A DNA stretch of 64,000 nucleotides from Thioclava sp. ES.031 (lineage in GTDB: Bacteria; Pseudomonadota; Alphaproteobacteria; Rhodobacterales; Rhodobacteraceae), in contig NZ_PDJO01000001.1 of the NCBI RefSeq assembly GCF_002563775.1, positions 2,854,501-2,918,500 of the forward strand, in the 5' to 3' direction. Of this stretch, positions 34,631-43,127 are shown piece after piece. Within the stretch, counting starts at the first letter, position 1, and each line of letters begins with the position of its first letter. The notes beneath the pieces are model-generated. The model saw only the letters and a list, made by a program, of their open reading frames with translations. It was not told the DNA's origin and ran no database searches. The translations under genes were made by a program, and so were the position numbers.

Positions 34631-35686
34631 TCAGAAGTTGTATTGATCCATGTTGTCCTTGGTCACGCCGACCCAGCCGGCCCCGTAGAGCACTTTCGCG
34701 TCCGCGCTATCGGCTTCCTTGAGGTTGGTATAGCCTTCGAGACCGAGGTTGGTGCCCGCCTTGATATCGGCATGGTCCTTGCCCGCATCACGCGCTTTCA
34801 GCTCGGCCAGTGCGATCATGTTCATCGCGTAGCCAGCAACCGCCGGATCCCAGAACTGGATGTAGCTGATATCGCCCTGCGAGATGTACTGACCCGCGAC
34901 CGACGGAAGACCGGTGCCCGCGAAGTGCAGCTTGCCCTGCAGGCCGCCTTCCGCGATCAGACGACCGGCGCCCGCCGAGGTCGGCATCGGACCACCCACG
35001 ACACCGGTGATATCGGGATGCGCGGTCAGCGCCTCTTTCAGCTTGTTGTAGTCGGTGTTCGCGTCGTCATAGGTCTCCAGACGATCTGTCGCGAGCGACA
35101 TGTCCGGATAGGCTTGCTTCTGACGCTCGATCGCGCCGTCGATCCACTCGTTTTGCGACTTCGAGGTCAGCGAGCCGACGGTGGCGACATATTTGCCCTT
35201 CTCGCCCATCTGCTTGGCGAGGTGATCCATCAGCTCCGCGCCATAGGCTTTGTTGTCGAAGGCTTCAATGTCGTAATCGACATTCTTGATGTTCGAGGCT
35301 TCGTGGCTGACCACGACGATGCCGCGATCGCGGGCCTTCTTGAGCACCGGCTCGACCGCTTCCACCGAGAACGGCACGACGGCGATGGCGTCCACGCCCT
35401 GCGCGATCAGGTTCTCGATCAGCTGCACCTGCGCTGCCGCATCCGCCTGCGAGGGGCCGACCATCCAGGTATCGCTGCCGGTGTCGTCGCCGAACTGCTT
35501 CACGCCGTCACGCATCCGGTCGAACCACGCGATGCCGTCCACCTTCACCACGGTCGCGATGTGGTAGGTCTTGTCGGAGCTGAGCATTTCCTTGTCGACA
35601 TTGCTCGTATCGACAACCTGCTGAGCGAGCGCGGGGGTAGCGACAGCAACCGCGAGCGCAGCCGCCGGAATGAATCCGAACTTCAT
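34631..35686 (-). CDS. Sugar-binding periplasmic protein (ribose/AI-2 class)
   Basis: 351 aa periplasmic-binding protein of the Peripla_BP_4 type. Signal peptide MKFGFIPAAALAVAVATPALA, then VVKVDGIAWFDRMRDGVKQFGDDTG and AVVPFSVEAVEPVLKKARDRGIVVVSHE, which follow the rhamnose/AI-2-binding branch. In this operon the natural cargo is probably 2-deoxyribose or a deoxyribonucleoside. The closeness to LsrB-like proteins leaves other pentoses open. Confidence 0.88.
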   Translation of the reverse strand: MKFGFIPAAALAVAVATPALAQQVVDTSNVDKEMLSSDKTYHIATVVKVDGIAWFDRMRDGVKQFGDDTGSDTWMVGPSQADAAAQVQLIENLIAQGVDAIAVVPFSVEAVEPVLKKARDRGIVVVSHEASNIKNVDYDIEAFDNKAYGAELMDHLAKQMGEKGKYVATVGSLTSKSQNEWIDGAIERQKQAYPDMSLATDRLETYDDANTDYNKLKEALTAHPDITGVVGGPMPTSAGAGRLIAEGGLQGKLHFAGTGLPSVAGQYISQGDISYIQFWDPAVAGYAMNMIALAELKARDAGKDHADIKAGTNLGLEGYTNLKEADSADAKVLYGAGWVGVTKDNMDQYNF

Positions 35687-35763
35687 GATAATTCTCCCTT
35701 CACGCGGACCTCCTCGTCCGCAATTTCCGGTTCAGGCACATGCCGAAACCGGCCCTCCAAGTA

Positions 35764-35781
35764 ATGTTACGATCGCAACAT
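35764..35781. promoter_or_regulatory. Candidate operator upstream of the sugar importer operon
   Basis: ATGTTACGATCGCAACAT is an 18-bp palindrome with a single mismatched pair, centred on CGATCG, 78 bases before the binding-protein ATG and just after the DeoR-family gene. A dyad of this size and place suits a DeoR-family repressor. Which protein binds it is an inference. Confidence 0.5.
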
Positions 35782-35818
35782 AACTCGGAACCATCTAGAT
35801 CGTGAAGAGAAGTGTCAA

Positions 35819-36553
35819 CTACATCTTAAGCTGCGCTGCAGCGAGAAGCCCGGCCTCGGTAACGACGCCCGAAACCTCGTCGAGCGTGGCGAAAACGACC
35901 GGCTTTCGCTGGCCGATCTTGCTGGCGTCCATCACCACAAAACATTGTTTTGAAAGCTCTATCGCCGCACGTTTCAAGGGGACTTCGTACTCGTGCGAAC
36001 AGCTCAGCGCCCCGTCGGAATCGAGCCCGCCCGCCGACAGGAACGCCACATCAACACCCAAAGGCGCCAATCGGTCCTGCGGATTTCCGGCATGACACGA
36101 ACGCGTGCTCGACTTGATTTCGCCGCCCAGAAACTCGACCGGGACGCTGCTGCGCCCCTGCAGGATCTCCGCCGTGGTCAGACAATGGGTGATGATTCGC
36201 CGCGCTTTGCCCTGCGCCAGAAGCCGCGCGAGATGGGGCAGCGTCGTCCCGGTATCGAGGAACACGACAGCCCCCTCGGGCACCAGCTCCAGCGCATGAC
36301 CCGCCGCCGCGCGCTTGGCGTCGATGGCGCGGTTCATCTGCGCGTCGAAGTCGTAATGCTCGGTCGTGCGGGTGGTGACGATATAGCCGCCCCGGCAGGC
36401 AAACCCCGCTTCGGGCTGCGCCGCGTCGCGCCGCAGGGTCATCTCGGTCACGCCCATCTGCTCGGACAGGTCGCGCAAACGCAGGGCGGGCGAGACATCG
36501 AGCAAGGCGGTTATCTGGTCGATCCGCTCTTGTTGGCGGCTGGGTCTGGTCAC
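35819..36553 (-). CDS. DeoR/GlpR family transcriptional regulator
   Basis: 244 aa. The N-terminal winged helix-turn-helix (RQQERIDQITALLDVSPALRLRDLSEQMGVTEMTLRRDA) is followed by the DeoRC effector domain with FLDTGTTLPHLARLLA and DVAFLSAGGLDSDGALSC. Such repressors sense phosphorylated sugars. It is flanked by the importer operon downstream and the kinase gene upstream on the same strand, so it probably controls both. A perfect GTTTCGAAAC palindrome at 36575-36584, 22 bases before its ATG, may be an autoregulatory site. Confidence 0.9.
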   Translation of the reverse strand: MTRPSRQQERIDQITALLDVSPALRLRDLSEQMGVTEMTLRRDAAQPEAGFACRGGYIVTTRTTEHYDFDAQMNRAIDAKRAAAGHALELVPEGAVVFLDTGTTLPHLARLLAQGKARRIITHCLTTAEILQGRSSVPVEFLGGEIKSSTRSCHAGNPQDRLAPLGVDVAFLSAGGLDSDGALSCSHEYEVPLKRAAIELSKQCFVVMDASKIGQRKPVVFATLDEVSGVVTEAGLLAAAQLKM

Positions 36554-36687
36554 GATTTGGCTTTCAAGATTTGGGTTTCGAAACGCATTCTATAATCCGC
36601 AGAGTGTCCGAAACCGGACCTGCGAAAGCAAGCACTGCGTTCCAACCAAGACTGCGCCGCAGCGTCACACCTTGTTACCCAATCTCG

Positions 36688-38316
36688 TCACTCGGCCGCC
36701 TTGGCCATCGTCTCGCGCACGGATCGCGCCGTCGATTGCAGCGTCAGGAAGGCGTTGAACCGCGCCGCGTGCAAACGCTCCACCGCGCCGCCTGCGGGCG
36801 CAAACCGGGTCGCGACCTGCGACATCGCTCCCATCGCGCCTTGCAGATCGTCGAAGCCTTGCGCCGCGACCGCGCCGAGCATCGCAGCCCCCAGCAGCAC
36901 CGGCTCCTCGCAGCGCGTGACCACGACGTCGCGCCCGGTCGCATCGGCGATGATCTGGCGGGTGACGGGATGCGCCCCCGCCCCGCCCGAGATCGAAATC
37001 TCCGAGATCGGCGCGCCATGTTCGGCCTGCACCTCGATGATCTGGCGCAGGCCATAGGCCAGCCCGCACACCCCCGCGACATAAAGCGCCACGAGCGAGT
37101 CCAGACCGGCCTCCATCCCCTGTCCCACGATCACCGCCCGCGCATCGGGATCGGCAAAGGGCGCGCGGTTGCCAAGGAATTCCGGCACCACGTGCAGCGC
37201 TTCGGCAAGCCGTGCCACCTCCGAGGGTGAACCCGCCGTCTCGAGCGCGAGATCGGCGAGGAATTCGGGCACGGATTTGCCTGCGGCCTTAGCCCGGTCA
37301 CGCGCTTCGGCTGCCGCCGGATGCAGTTGCACGAGCTGCGCAATCGCCGCCCCCGCGCCCGATTGGCCGCCCTCATTGAGCCACATCCCCGGGATCATCG
37401 CCGAGAAATACGGACCCCAGACGCCGGGCACGAAGGCAGGCTCACGCGTCGAAGTCATCGTGCAGGAGGAGGTCCCGAACACATAGCCCAGACAGTGCGC
37501 CGGATTGCCCGACCCGCCCTGTGCCGCCACGGTGCCGATCCCGCCGGCATGGGCGTCGATCAGCCCGGCCGCGACCGGCGTTCCGGGCGTCAGGCCCATC
37601 TGCGCAGCAGCTTCCTCGGTCAGTCCAGCCCCAAGCGGCGTGCCCGGATCGACGATGCGCGCGCCGATCCGGGCGAAACCGTCCTCCGCCAGATCGCCAA
37701 GGCCGATCGCGTGGAAATAGGCCGGATCCCAGCGGCCCTCATGGGCGAGATAGGTCCATTTGCAGGTGACCGTGCAGGCGGAGCGCTCCAGCGCGCCGCT
37801 CGCCTTCCATGTCAGGAAATCGGCAAGGTCGAAGAACTGCACGGCCTGCGCGTAGATCTCGGGGCGCTCCTCGCGTAGCCACATCAGTTTCGGCGTCTGC
37901 ATCTCCGGCGAAATGCGCCCGCCCACGTAGCGCAGCACGTCGTGATCGCCCGCATTGATCCGCGCCGCCTGATCGCGGGCGCGGTGATCCATCCAGACGA
38001 TGACATCGCGCTCGGGCGCATCAGGATCGCCCACGGGCAGCCCGCCCTCCGGGCCGATCACGGCGAGCGAACAGGTCGCGTCGAACCCGATCCCCGCGAC
38101 ATCGCGCGGGTCGGTCCCCGAGGCCGCCAAGGCCCCTTTTACCGCATCGCAAACCGCCTGCCAGATCTGGGCGCTCGATTGCTCGACATGGCCATGATCG
38201 TCCTGCCACATCTCCAACCGGCGCTTGCCGACGCCGAGAAGCGTGCCCTCCCGATCGAAAATCCCTGCGCGCGCCGAACCGGTTCCGACATCGACACCGA
38301 CGAATAACTTGCTCAC
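36688..38316 (-). CDS. FGGY-family pentulose kinase (ribulokinase-like)
   Basis: 542 aa. It starts at a GTG (38316) with GGGAGGA just upstream; using only ATG would lose the conserved N-terminus VGVDVGTGSARAGIFD. FGGY domains I and II are complete: the ATCSLAVI and VWMDHRA region, GLIDAHAGGIGT, GMWLNEGGQSGAGAAI, and the C-terminal SISGGAGAHPVTRQIIADATG ATP-binding motif. The form is that of D-ribulokinase/FGGY pentulose kinases. Its role beside a deoxyribose cluster is unclear; it may phosphorylate a second pentose or pentulose taken up by the same importer. Confidence 0.88.
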   Translation of the reverse strand: MSKLFVGVDVGTGSARAGIFDREGTLLGVGKRRLEMWQDDHGHVEQSSAQIWQAVCDAVKGALAASGTDPRDVAGIGFDATCSLAVIGPEGGLPVGDPDAPERDVIVWMDHRARDQAARINAGDHDVLRYVGGRISPEMQTPKLMWLREERPEIYAQAVQFFDLADFLTWKASGALERSACTVTCKWTYLAHEGRWDPAYFHAIGLGDLAEDGFARIGARIVDPGTPLGAGLTEEAAAQMGLTPGTPVAAGLIDAHAGGIGTVAAQGGSGNPAHCLGYVFGTSSCTMTSTREPAFVPGVWGPYFSAMIPGMWLNEGGQSGAGAAIAQLVQLHPAAAEARDRAKAAGKSVPEFLADLALETAGSPSEVARLAEALHVVPEFLGNRAPFADPDARAVIVGQGMEAGLDSLVALYVAGVCGLAYGLRQIIEVQAEHGAPISEISISGGAGAHPVTRQIIADATGRDVVVTRCEEPVLLGAAMLGAVAAQGFDDLQGAMGAMSQVATRFAPAGGAVERLHAARFNAFLTLQSTARSVRETMAKAAE

Positions 38317-38667
38317 GTTGATCCTCCCCAGACGCGCACCTCGCCCAATCCTTAACGGCATCGGGCGGCGACTGCCAACCCGGGGGCGCGGCAGGCGATT
38401 CTCACGGCGTGGAGCGGGCCCACTGCCGAAATCCCGGCTACCGGGGCCGAAAGCCGTTCCCCTGCGAATAAAAACGCGGTCGCGCCCTTCAGCACCGCGA
38501 CAGACCGCGCGTCCAACCTGCCCTCCGGAACGGGACGCAAATCTCGCGAACCACGCCGATACCGGAATATTTTCCTTCCGCGCAATAGGATCAGCGACCG
38601 GCATAAACTTGCTATCACGGAAATCCTGAACAATTTGGGACAAAATCCCTAACCAGCGAGGTTTCCC
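38317..38667. other. Divergent intergenic region, no gene seen
   Basis: 351 bases between the FGGY kinase and the rhodanese gene. A minus-strand ORF at 38352-38633 has no ribosome site and an Arg-rich composition typical of a shadow. The last 120 bases before the rhodanese gene are more AT-rich (AATATTTTCC, ATAAACTTGCTATCAC) and probably hold its promoter, but I cannot place a -35/-10 pair with confidence. Confidence 0.5.
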
Positions 38668-39609
38668 ATGACCCGTCTCGCACGTATTTCCGCAGCCGCC
38701 GCGACCGGCGCTGCTCTCTTCGCCGCCAGTGCCGCGATGGCCAGCGACCTCGGTCCGCTCGTCACCCCGAGCGAGCTGAGCGCCGAGATCGACACGCTCG
38801 ATCCGGTGCTGCTCGACATCCGCACCGGCAGCTATGAAAAAGGCCATATCGATGGGGCCGTCTATGCGCCCTATTCGCTGTTCCGCGGCCCGGATGACAA
38901 TCCCGGTCAGGTGCCGCCGATTGCCAAACTGGAGGCTTCCTTCGAGCAGATCGGGCTCGAGCCCGACCGTCCCGTCGTGATCATCGCGCAGGGCGACACG
39001 GATACCGACTTCGGCGCCGCCGCACGTGTCTACTGGACGCTGAAAAGCACCGGCTTCACCGATCTGTCGATCCTCAATGGCGGCACGACCGCCTGGGCCA
39101 ATGCGGGCCTGCCGATGTCGGACGTGACCGAGAACCTGATGCCGACCGATCTCGATCTGACGTGGAATGACCGCTGGACGGCGGAAACCCCGGCGGTGAG
39201 CGATCTCGTCAACGGCAAGGGCAAGGCTGTGCTCGTCGATGCGCGTCCGCCGGCCTTTTTCGAGGGCAAGAAAGCCCACTCCGCCGCAGCGCGTCCCGGC
39301 ACCCTGCCCGGTGCGGAGAACCTGCCCTACACCAACTTCTTCCGCTCCGGCGCGACGGTGATCGACGCGAAAGCCGACGCAGCCGCTCTGAAAGAGCAGC
39401 TGGGCATCAAGGATGGCGAAGAGGTCGTGTCCTTCTGCAATACCGGGCATTGGGCGGCGACCGACTGGTTCGCCATGTCCGAGCTCGCAGGCATCGAGAA
39501 CGTGAAGATCTACCCCGGTTCGATGGTGGAATATTCCAAGACCGACGGTGAGATGGCGAACACGCCCGGCCTGTTGCGCAACCTGCTGAACCAGCTCACC
39601 GGAGGCTGA
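38668..39609 (+). CDS. Periplasmic sulfurtransferase with two rhodanese domains
   Basis: 313 aa. A signal peptide (cleavage near AAMAS) is followed by two rhodanese folds, about residues 33-150 and 175-300. Only the second has the active cysteine, C257 in VVSFCNTGHWAA; the first has Gln-Gly in the equivalent loop (VIIAQGDTDTD). This inactive/active arrangement is usual for tandem rhodaneses. It would move sulfane sulfur, for example from thiosulfate, in the periplasm. Its TGA shares a base with the start of the YeeE/YedE gene, so the pair is coupled. Confidence 0.9.
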   Translation: MTRLARISAAAATGAALFAASAAMASDLGPLVTPSELSAEIDTLDPVLLDIRTGSYEKGHIDGAVYAPYSLFRGPDDNPGQVPPIAKLEASFEQIGLEPDRPVVIIAQGDTDTDFGAAARVYWTLKSTGFTDLSILNGGTTAWANAGLPMSDVTENLMPTDLDLTWNDRWTAETPAVSDLVNGKGKAVLVDARPPAFFEGKKAHSAAARPGTLPGAENLPYTNFFRSGATVIDAKADAAALKEQLGIKDGEEVVSFCNTGHWAATDWFAMSELAGIENVKIYPGSMVEYSKTDGEMANTPGLLRNLLNQLTGG

Positions 39610-40742
39610 TGATGAATACTGCCATTCTTGAACGGCAGGCAGCGTCGGGCGGAATCGCCCGGCGCAGTGCTTTGATCCTCGCGGCCCTTGCAGCGGTCGC
39701 AGCTCTCGCGCTGTTCGGCGGCGCGCGCTACGGCTTCATGCTGGCGATCGGGCTGGGCTTCGGCATCGCGCTCGAAGGGCTGCGCTTCGGCTTTGCGGGC
39801 CCGTGGCGCGCGATGATCGTGCGGCGTGAGCCTGCGGGCATCCTCGCGCAGCTTCTGGCGATCGCGCTGGTGTCCATCGTCGCGATCCCGGCGATCTCGA
39901 GCCATCCGGGCGAGCTGACCGGCGCGCAGGCCCCGATCGGCTTCGCGATGGTCGGCGGCGCGTTCGTCTTCGGCGCGGCGATGCAGGTCGTGATGGGCTG
40001 CGGCTCGGGCACGTTGGTCAATGCGGGCTCGGGCAACCCGATCGGGCTGCTCGCGCTCCCGTTCTTCGCCATCGGCAGCTTCTTCGGCGCCTATGGGCTG
40101 ATCTGGTGGACCAATCTCGGCGCGCTGCCGATCCTGACGCTGCGCGGCACGAGCGGGCTGACCGTGACGCTGGTCCTGCTGGCGCTGGTCGCGGCCACCG
40201 TCTTCTTCCTCGGCAAGCGTGGCTCGCGGAGCCTGCCGCGGCGCTACGTCATCGCGGCCCTCGTTCTCGCAGCGCTCGCCATCGCAAACCTGCTGGTCGC
40301 GGGGCAGCCCTGGGGCGTGGTCTACGGGCTGGGCCTCTGGGTCGCCAAGGGCGTCAACGGGATGGGCTTCGACCTCACGCAATCGGCCTTCTACGCAGCC
40401 CCCGGCTCGATCACCCGCGTGAAGGAGAGCCTGCTGACCGACTACACCTCGCTCACCGATATCGGCCTGATCGCGGGTGCGTTCGGCGTCGCCGCATGGC
40501 GTCAGGGCGGGCTGTCGCAGAAACTGCCGAGCTACCCGGCCCGCGCCTGGGTCGCGACGATCATCGCAGGCTTCCTGCTGGGCTATTCCTCGCGGCTGGC
40601 TTTCGGGTGCAACGTGGGCGCGTTCTTCTCGGGGATCTCGACGGGCAGCCTGCATGGCTGGGTCTGGTTCGCCGCCGCCTTCGCGGGTGCTTTCGTCGGC
40701 ATCCGCCTGCGGCCCCTCCTTGGACTGGAGGCGCGCGCATGA
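39609..40742 (+). CDS. YeeE/YedE family sulfur transporter
   Basis: 377 aa with about ten membrane helices and the conserved small-residue and Cys motifs of the YeeE/YedE (TsuA-like) family: MGCGSGTLVNAGSGNP in the middle and AFGCNVGAFFSGISTGSLHGW near the end. Family members pass thiosulfate or other reduced sulfur through a path lined by cysteines. Start could be 39609 or the next codon (39612). The upstream rhodanese makes a combined sulfur uptake and relay unit likely. Confidence 0.88.
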   Translation: MMNTAILERQAASGGIARRSALILAALAAVAALALFGGARYGFMLAIGLGFGIALEGLRFGFAGPWRAMIVRREPAGILAQLLAIALVSIVAIPAISSHPGELTGAQAPIGFAMVGGAFVFGAAMQVVMGCGSGTLVNAGSGNPIGLLALPFFAIGSFFGAYGLIWWTNLGALPILTLRGTSGLTVTLVLLALVAATVFFLGKRGSRSLPRRYVIAALVLAALAIANLLVAGQPWGVVYGLGLWVAKGVNGMGFDLTQSAFYAAPGSITRVKESLLTDYTSLTDIGLIAGAFGVAAWRQGGLSQKLPSYPARAWVATIIAGFLLGYSSRLAFGCNVGAFFSGISTGSLHGWVWFAAAFAGAFVGIRLRPLLGLEARA

Positions 40743-40902
40743 CCCGGAAAGCGACTGCCTTCACCGCCCTCGCGGGGCTGCTTCTTCTGATCGGCGCCGA
40801 TCTGATCGGAGCGCCGCTCAATCCCTACCAAGCCCCCCGGCCTTTGCCTTCGGATCCGGTCAGGTCGCAAGCGGCGGGTTCTGCGGAGCCTTGCCGAACT
40901 GA
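40739..40902 (+). pseudogene. Small membrane-anchored peptide gene with an apparent one-base frameshift
   Basis: The ATG at 40739 overlaps the YeeE stop codon. It begins MTRKATAFTALAGLLLLIG, a membrane-anchor or signal segment, then GAPLNPYQAP. At 40833-40838 there is a run of six C. With seven C the frame continues PPAFAFGSGQVASGGFCGAL and stops after PN at 40902, giving a 54-residue protein that ends just before a terminator. As written, the frame instead runs on to 40996, straight through that terminator. The C-run suggests a sequencing error or a real slip. The role is unknown, perhaps a partner of the transporter. Confidence 0.5.
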
Positions 40903-40927
40903 TCTCCCAAAATCCTTGCGATCTGGG

Positions 40928-40956
40928 ACACCGGCCCGCTTCCCTCGGGCCGGTGT
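40928..40956 (+). terminator. Terminator of the rhodanese-YeeE operon
   Basis: ACACCGGCCCG (40928-40938) pairs perfectly with CGGGCCGGTGT (40946-40956), an 11-bp stem with a 7-base loop, followed by TCTCTTG. It is 25 bases after the proposed stop of the small gene. Confidence 0.75.
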
Positions 40957-41036
40957 TCTCTTGCCCGGCCTTGGAACCGCGCGCGTAGCCCGCTAGAGAT
41001 CGCCAGACGCGCGATCCGCGCGCAGGGAGCCCCATC

Positions 41037-41960
41037 ATGACCAGACATCCGATGTTCGGGATTTTGCTCGCGCTGTTCGGCGCGCTGGCGATTTCGCCCG
41101 ACACGCTGCTGATGCGCTGGTCCGAGATGAGCGGCGCGCAGATGGTGATGTGGCGCGGCCTGCTGATGGGCGGCGCGATGTGGCTGACCTCGATCGTCCT
41201 GCGCAGACGTCACCTGAAGCGGGACCTGCGCGCGCTCGCCAGCGGCGCGGGTCTCGTGCTGGTCGCCTGCCATTTCTCGAACATGACGCTGTTTGCCGTG
41301 GGGATCGCCGCCGCCCCGGTCTCGGTCGTGCTGTTCAGCATCTCGACCGTGCCGGTTTTCGCGGCGCTGCTGTCCCGGCTGATCCTGCGCGAGAAGACCC
41401 ATTGGTCGACATGGCTCGCCATCGCCGCCGTTCTCAGCGGGATCGGGCTGGCCGTCTTCGGCCCTGCCCCGGCGAGCGTGGGCGGCAATCCGGTCTACGG
41501 CGCGCTTGCGGGGCTTGGGGTCGCGCTATGCCTGTCGCTGACCTTCGTCACGATCCGGCGCAATCCGCATCTGCCGATCCTTCTCGCGGTCGGCACGGGC
41601 GCTGCCCTCGCTGGCGTCGCGGCGCTGATCTGGACGGGCGGTTTCGGTCTCGGCGGCGGCATCGCCAGCGGTCAGGTCTGGGCGATCGTTCTCGCAGGCG
41701 GCGTGGTGCTGCCGATCTCCTTCATGTCGCTGTCCTTTGCCTCGCGCTACACCTCGGCCTCGAATGTCAGCCTGCTGATGCTGCTCGAGACGATCCTCGG
41801 GCCGATCTGGGTCTGGTGGGGAACGGGCGAGGCCCCGAGCCGCGCGATGCTGGCAGGCGGGGCGATCGTGATCGGGAGCCTGGTGCTTTATCTCTGGCAC
41901 GCGGGCCATCGGCAAAGCGTTCTCCGGCGCAGCCAGTCAGCCGCACCGGAGCATCTCTAG
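41037..41960 (+). CDS. DMT (EamA) family transporter
   Basis: 307 aa with about ten membrane helices arranged as two EamA repeats. Recognisable points are RWSEMSGAQMVMWRGLLMGG in the first repeat and SFASRYTSASNVSLLMLLETILGPIWVW near the end of the second. Family members export amino acids or metabolites. The substrate is not predictable. Convergent with minE with only 7 bases between stops. Confidence 0.88.
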   Translation: MTRHPMFGILLALFGALAISPDTLLMRWSEMSGAQMVMWRGLLMGGAMWLTSIVLRRRHLKRDLRALASGAGLVLVACHFSNMTLFAVGIAAAPVSVVLFSISTVPVFAALLSRLILREKTHWSTWLAIAAVLSGIGLAVFGPAPASVGGNPVYGALAGLGVALCLSLTFVTIRRNPHLPILLAVGTGAALAGVAALIWTGGFGLGGGIASGQVWAIVLAGGVVLPISFMSLSFASRYTSASNVSLLMLLETILGPIWVWWGTGEAPSRAMLAGGAIVIGSLVLYLWHAGHRQSVLRRSQSAAPEHL

Positions 41961-41967
41961 AGACCGC

Positions 41968-42288
41968 TTATTTCCGGCCCGCCGGCTTCGCAGCCGGTTT
42001 TGCGGGCTTCGCGGATTTGGCGGTTTTCTCCGCATCCGAGGGCATCTCGATATTGATCTCGAGGCTCGAGATATCGTCGTTGCGCTCCATCCGGATATCG
42101 ACGCCATCCTCTTCGATCTGCATGTATTTGCGGATCACCGCGAGGATGTCGCGTTGCAGATCGGGAAGGTAGTCGGCCTGCGCCGACCCGCTTCCGCGTT
42201 CATGCGCGAGAAGGATCTGCAAACGGTCCTTGGCCGTCTGCGCCGACTTCGCGCGGCGGGGTTTGAGCGAGAAACCGAACAGGCTCAT
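41968..42288 (-). CDS. minE: Cell division topological specificity factor MinE
   Basis: 106 aa. The N-terminal anti-MinCD helix region (AKDRLQILLAHERG) and the topological specificity domain (LPDLQRDILAVIRKYMQI, then VDIRMERNDDISSLEINIEMP) are complete. A Lys/Ala/Pro tail of about 20 residues is extra. It releases MinD from the membrane and drives pole-to-pole oscillation. Start overlaps the minD stop by 4 bases. Confidence 0.96.
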   Translation of the reverse strand: MSLFGFSLKPRRAKSAQTAKDRLQILLAHERGSGSAQADYLPDLQRDILAVIRKYMQIEEDGVDIRMERNDDISSLEINIEMPSDAEKTAKSAKPAKPAAKPAGRK

Positions 42289-43127
42289 GCGGACCGCCCG
42301 AAGAGACGACCGATGAAGCCGGGACGCTTCTCGCCCGGAATGCGCATCGGAATGTCCTCGCCCAGCAGGCGCGAGACCGCGTCGTCATAGGCCGCCGAAG
42401 CGCTGGAGGGCTCGTCGAGCACGACCGGCATACCGGTGTTCGACGCGCGCAGAACGGCGGTGCTTTCGGGCACGATACCGATCAGCGGGACCGCCAGAAG
42501 CTCCAGCACGTCCTCGACCGTCATCATCTCGCCCTTGTCGATGCGCGACTGGTCGTGACGGGTCAGAAGCACCTGCGCCTTGACCGGCTCGCCATCGCTT
42601 TCGGCCCGGCGGGTCTTCGACGACAGAAGGCCCAGCACCCGGTCGCTGTCGCGCACCGAAGAGACTTCGGGGTTGGTCACGACGACCGCCTCGTCGGCGA
42701 AGAACATCGCCAGCTGCGCGCCACGCTCGATCCCGGCAGGGCTGTCGCAGATGATGTAGTCGAATTCCTGACGCAGCTCGTCGAGCACCTTCTCGACGCC
42801 TTCTTGCGTCAGCGCGTCCTTGTCGCGGGTCTGCGAGGTCGGCAGGATCGAGAGCGTCTCCACCCGCTTGTCCTTGATCAGCGCCTGCTTGAGCCGCGCA
42901 TCGCCCTGAATCACGTTGATGAAGTCGAACACCACGCGGCGCTCGCAGCCCATGATCATGTCGAGGTTGCGCAGGCCCACGTCGAAATCGATCACGACGG
43001 TCTTATGGCCGCGCTTGGCGAGACCGGCAGAGATTGCGGCGGCGGAAGTGGTCTTGCCCACGCCCCCCTTGCCCGAGGTGATCACGATCACCTTGCCGAG
43101 CGGCGAATCGTCCTTGAGTTGCGTCAT
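42285..43127 (-). CDS. minD: Septum site-determining ATPase MinD
   Basis: 280 aa ParA-like ATPase. The deviant Walker A is [22 protein letters not shown] and [10 protein letters not shown] are the expected switch and Walker B motifs, and the C-terminal amphipathic helix [11 protein letters not shown] is the membrane-targeting sequence. It carries MinC on the membrane. It sits in minC-minD-minE, overlapping both neighbours by 4 bases. Confidence 0.97.
   Translation of the reverse strand: MTQLKDDSPLGKVIVITSGKGGVGKTTSAAAISAGLAKRGHKTVVIDFDVGLRNLDMIMGCERRVVFDFINVIQGDARLKQALIKDKRVETLSILPTSQTRDKDALTQEGVEKVLDELRQEFDYIICDSPAGIERGAQLAMFFADEAVVVTNPEVSSVRDSDRVLGLLSSKTRRAESDGEPVKAQVLLTRHDQSRIDKGEMMTVEDVLELLAVPLIGIVPESTAVLRASNTGMPVVLDEPSSASAAYDDAVSRLLGEDIPMRIPGEKRPGFIGRLFGRSA

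Noticed and set aside
38352..38633. 93-aa minus-strand ORF in the kinase/rhodanese gap
   Set aside because: No ribosome site, Arg-rich, no recognisable family; treated as chance.
40739..40996. 85-aa reading frame after the YeeE gene as written
   Set aside because: It runs through a perfect 11-bp terminator hairpin and its second half looks non-coding; a frameshift in the C-run explains it better.
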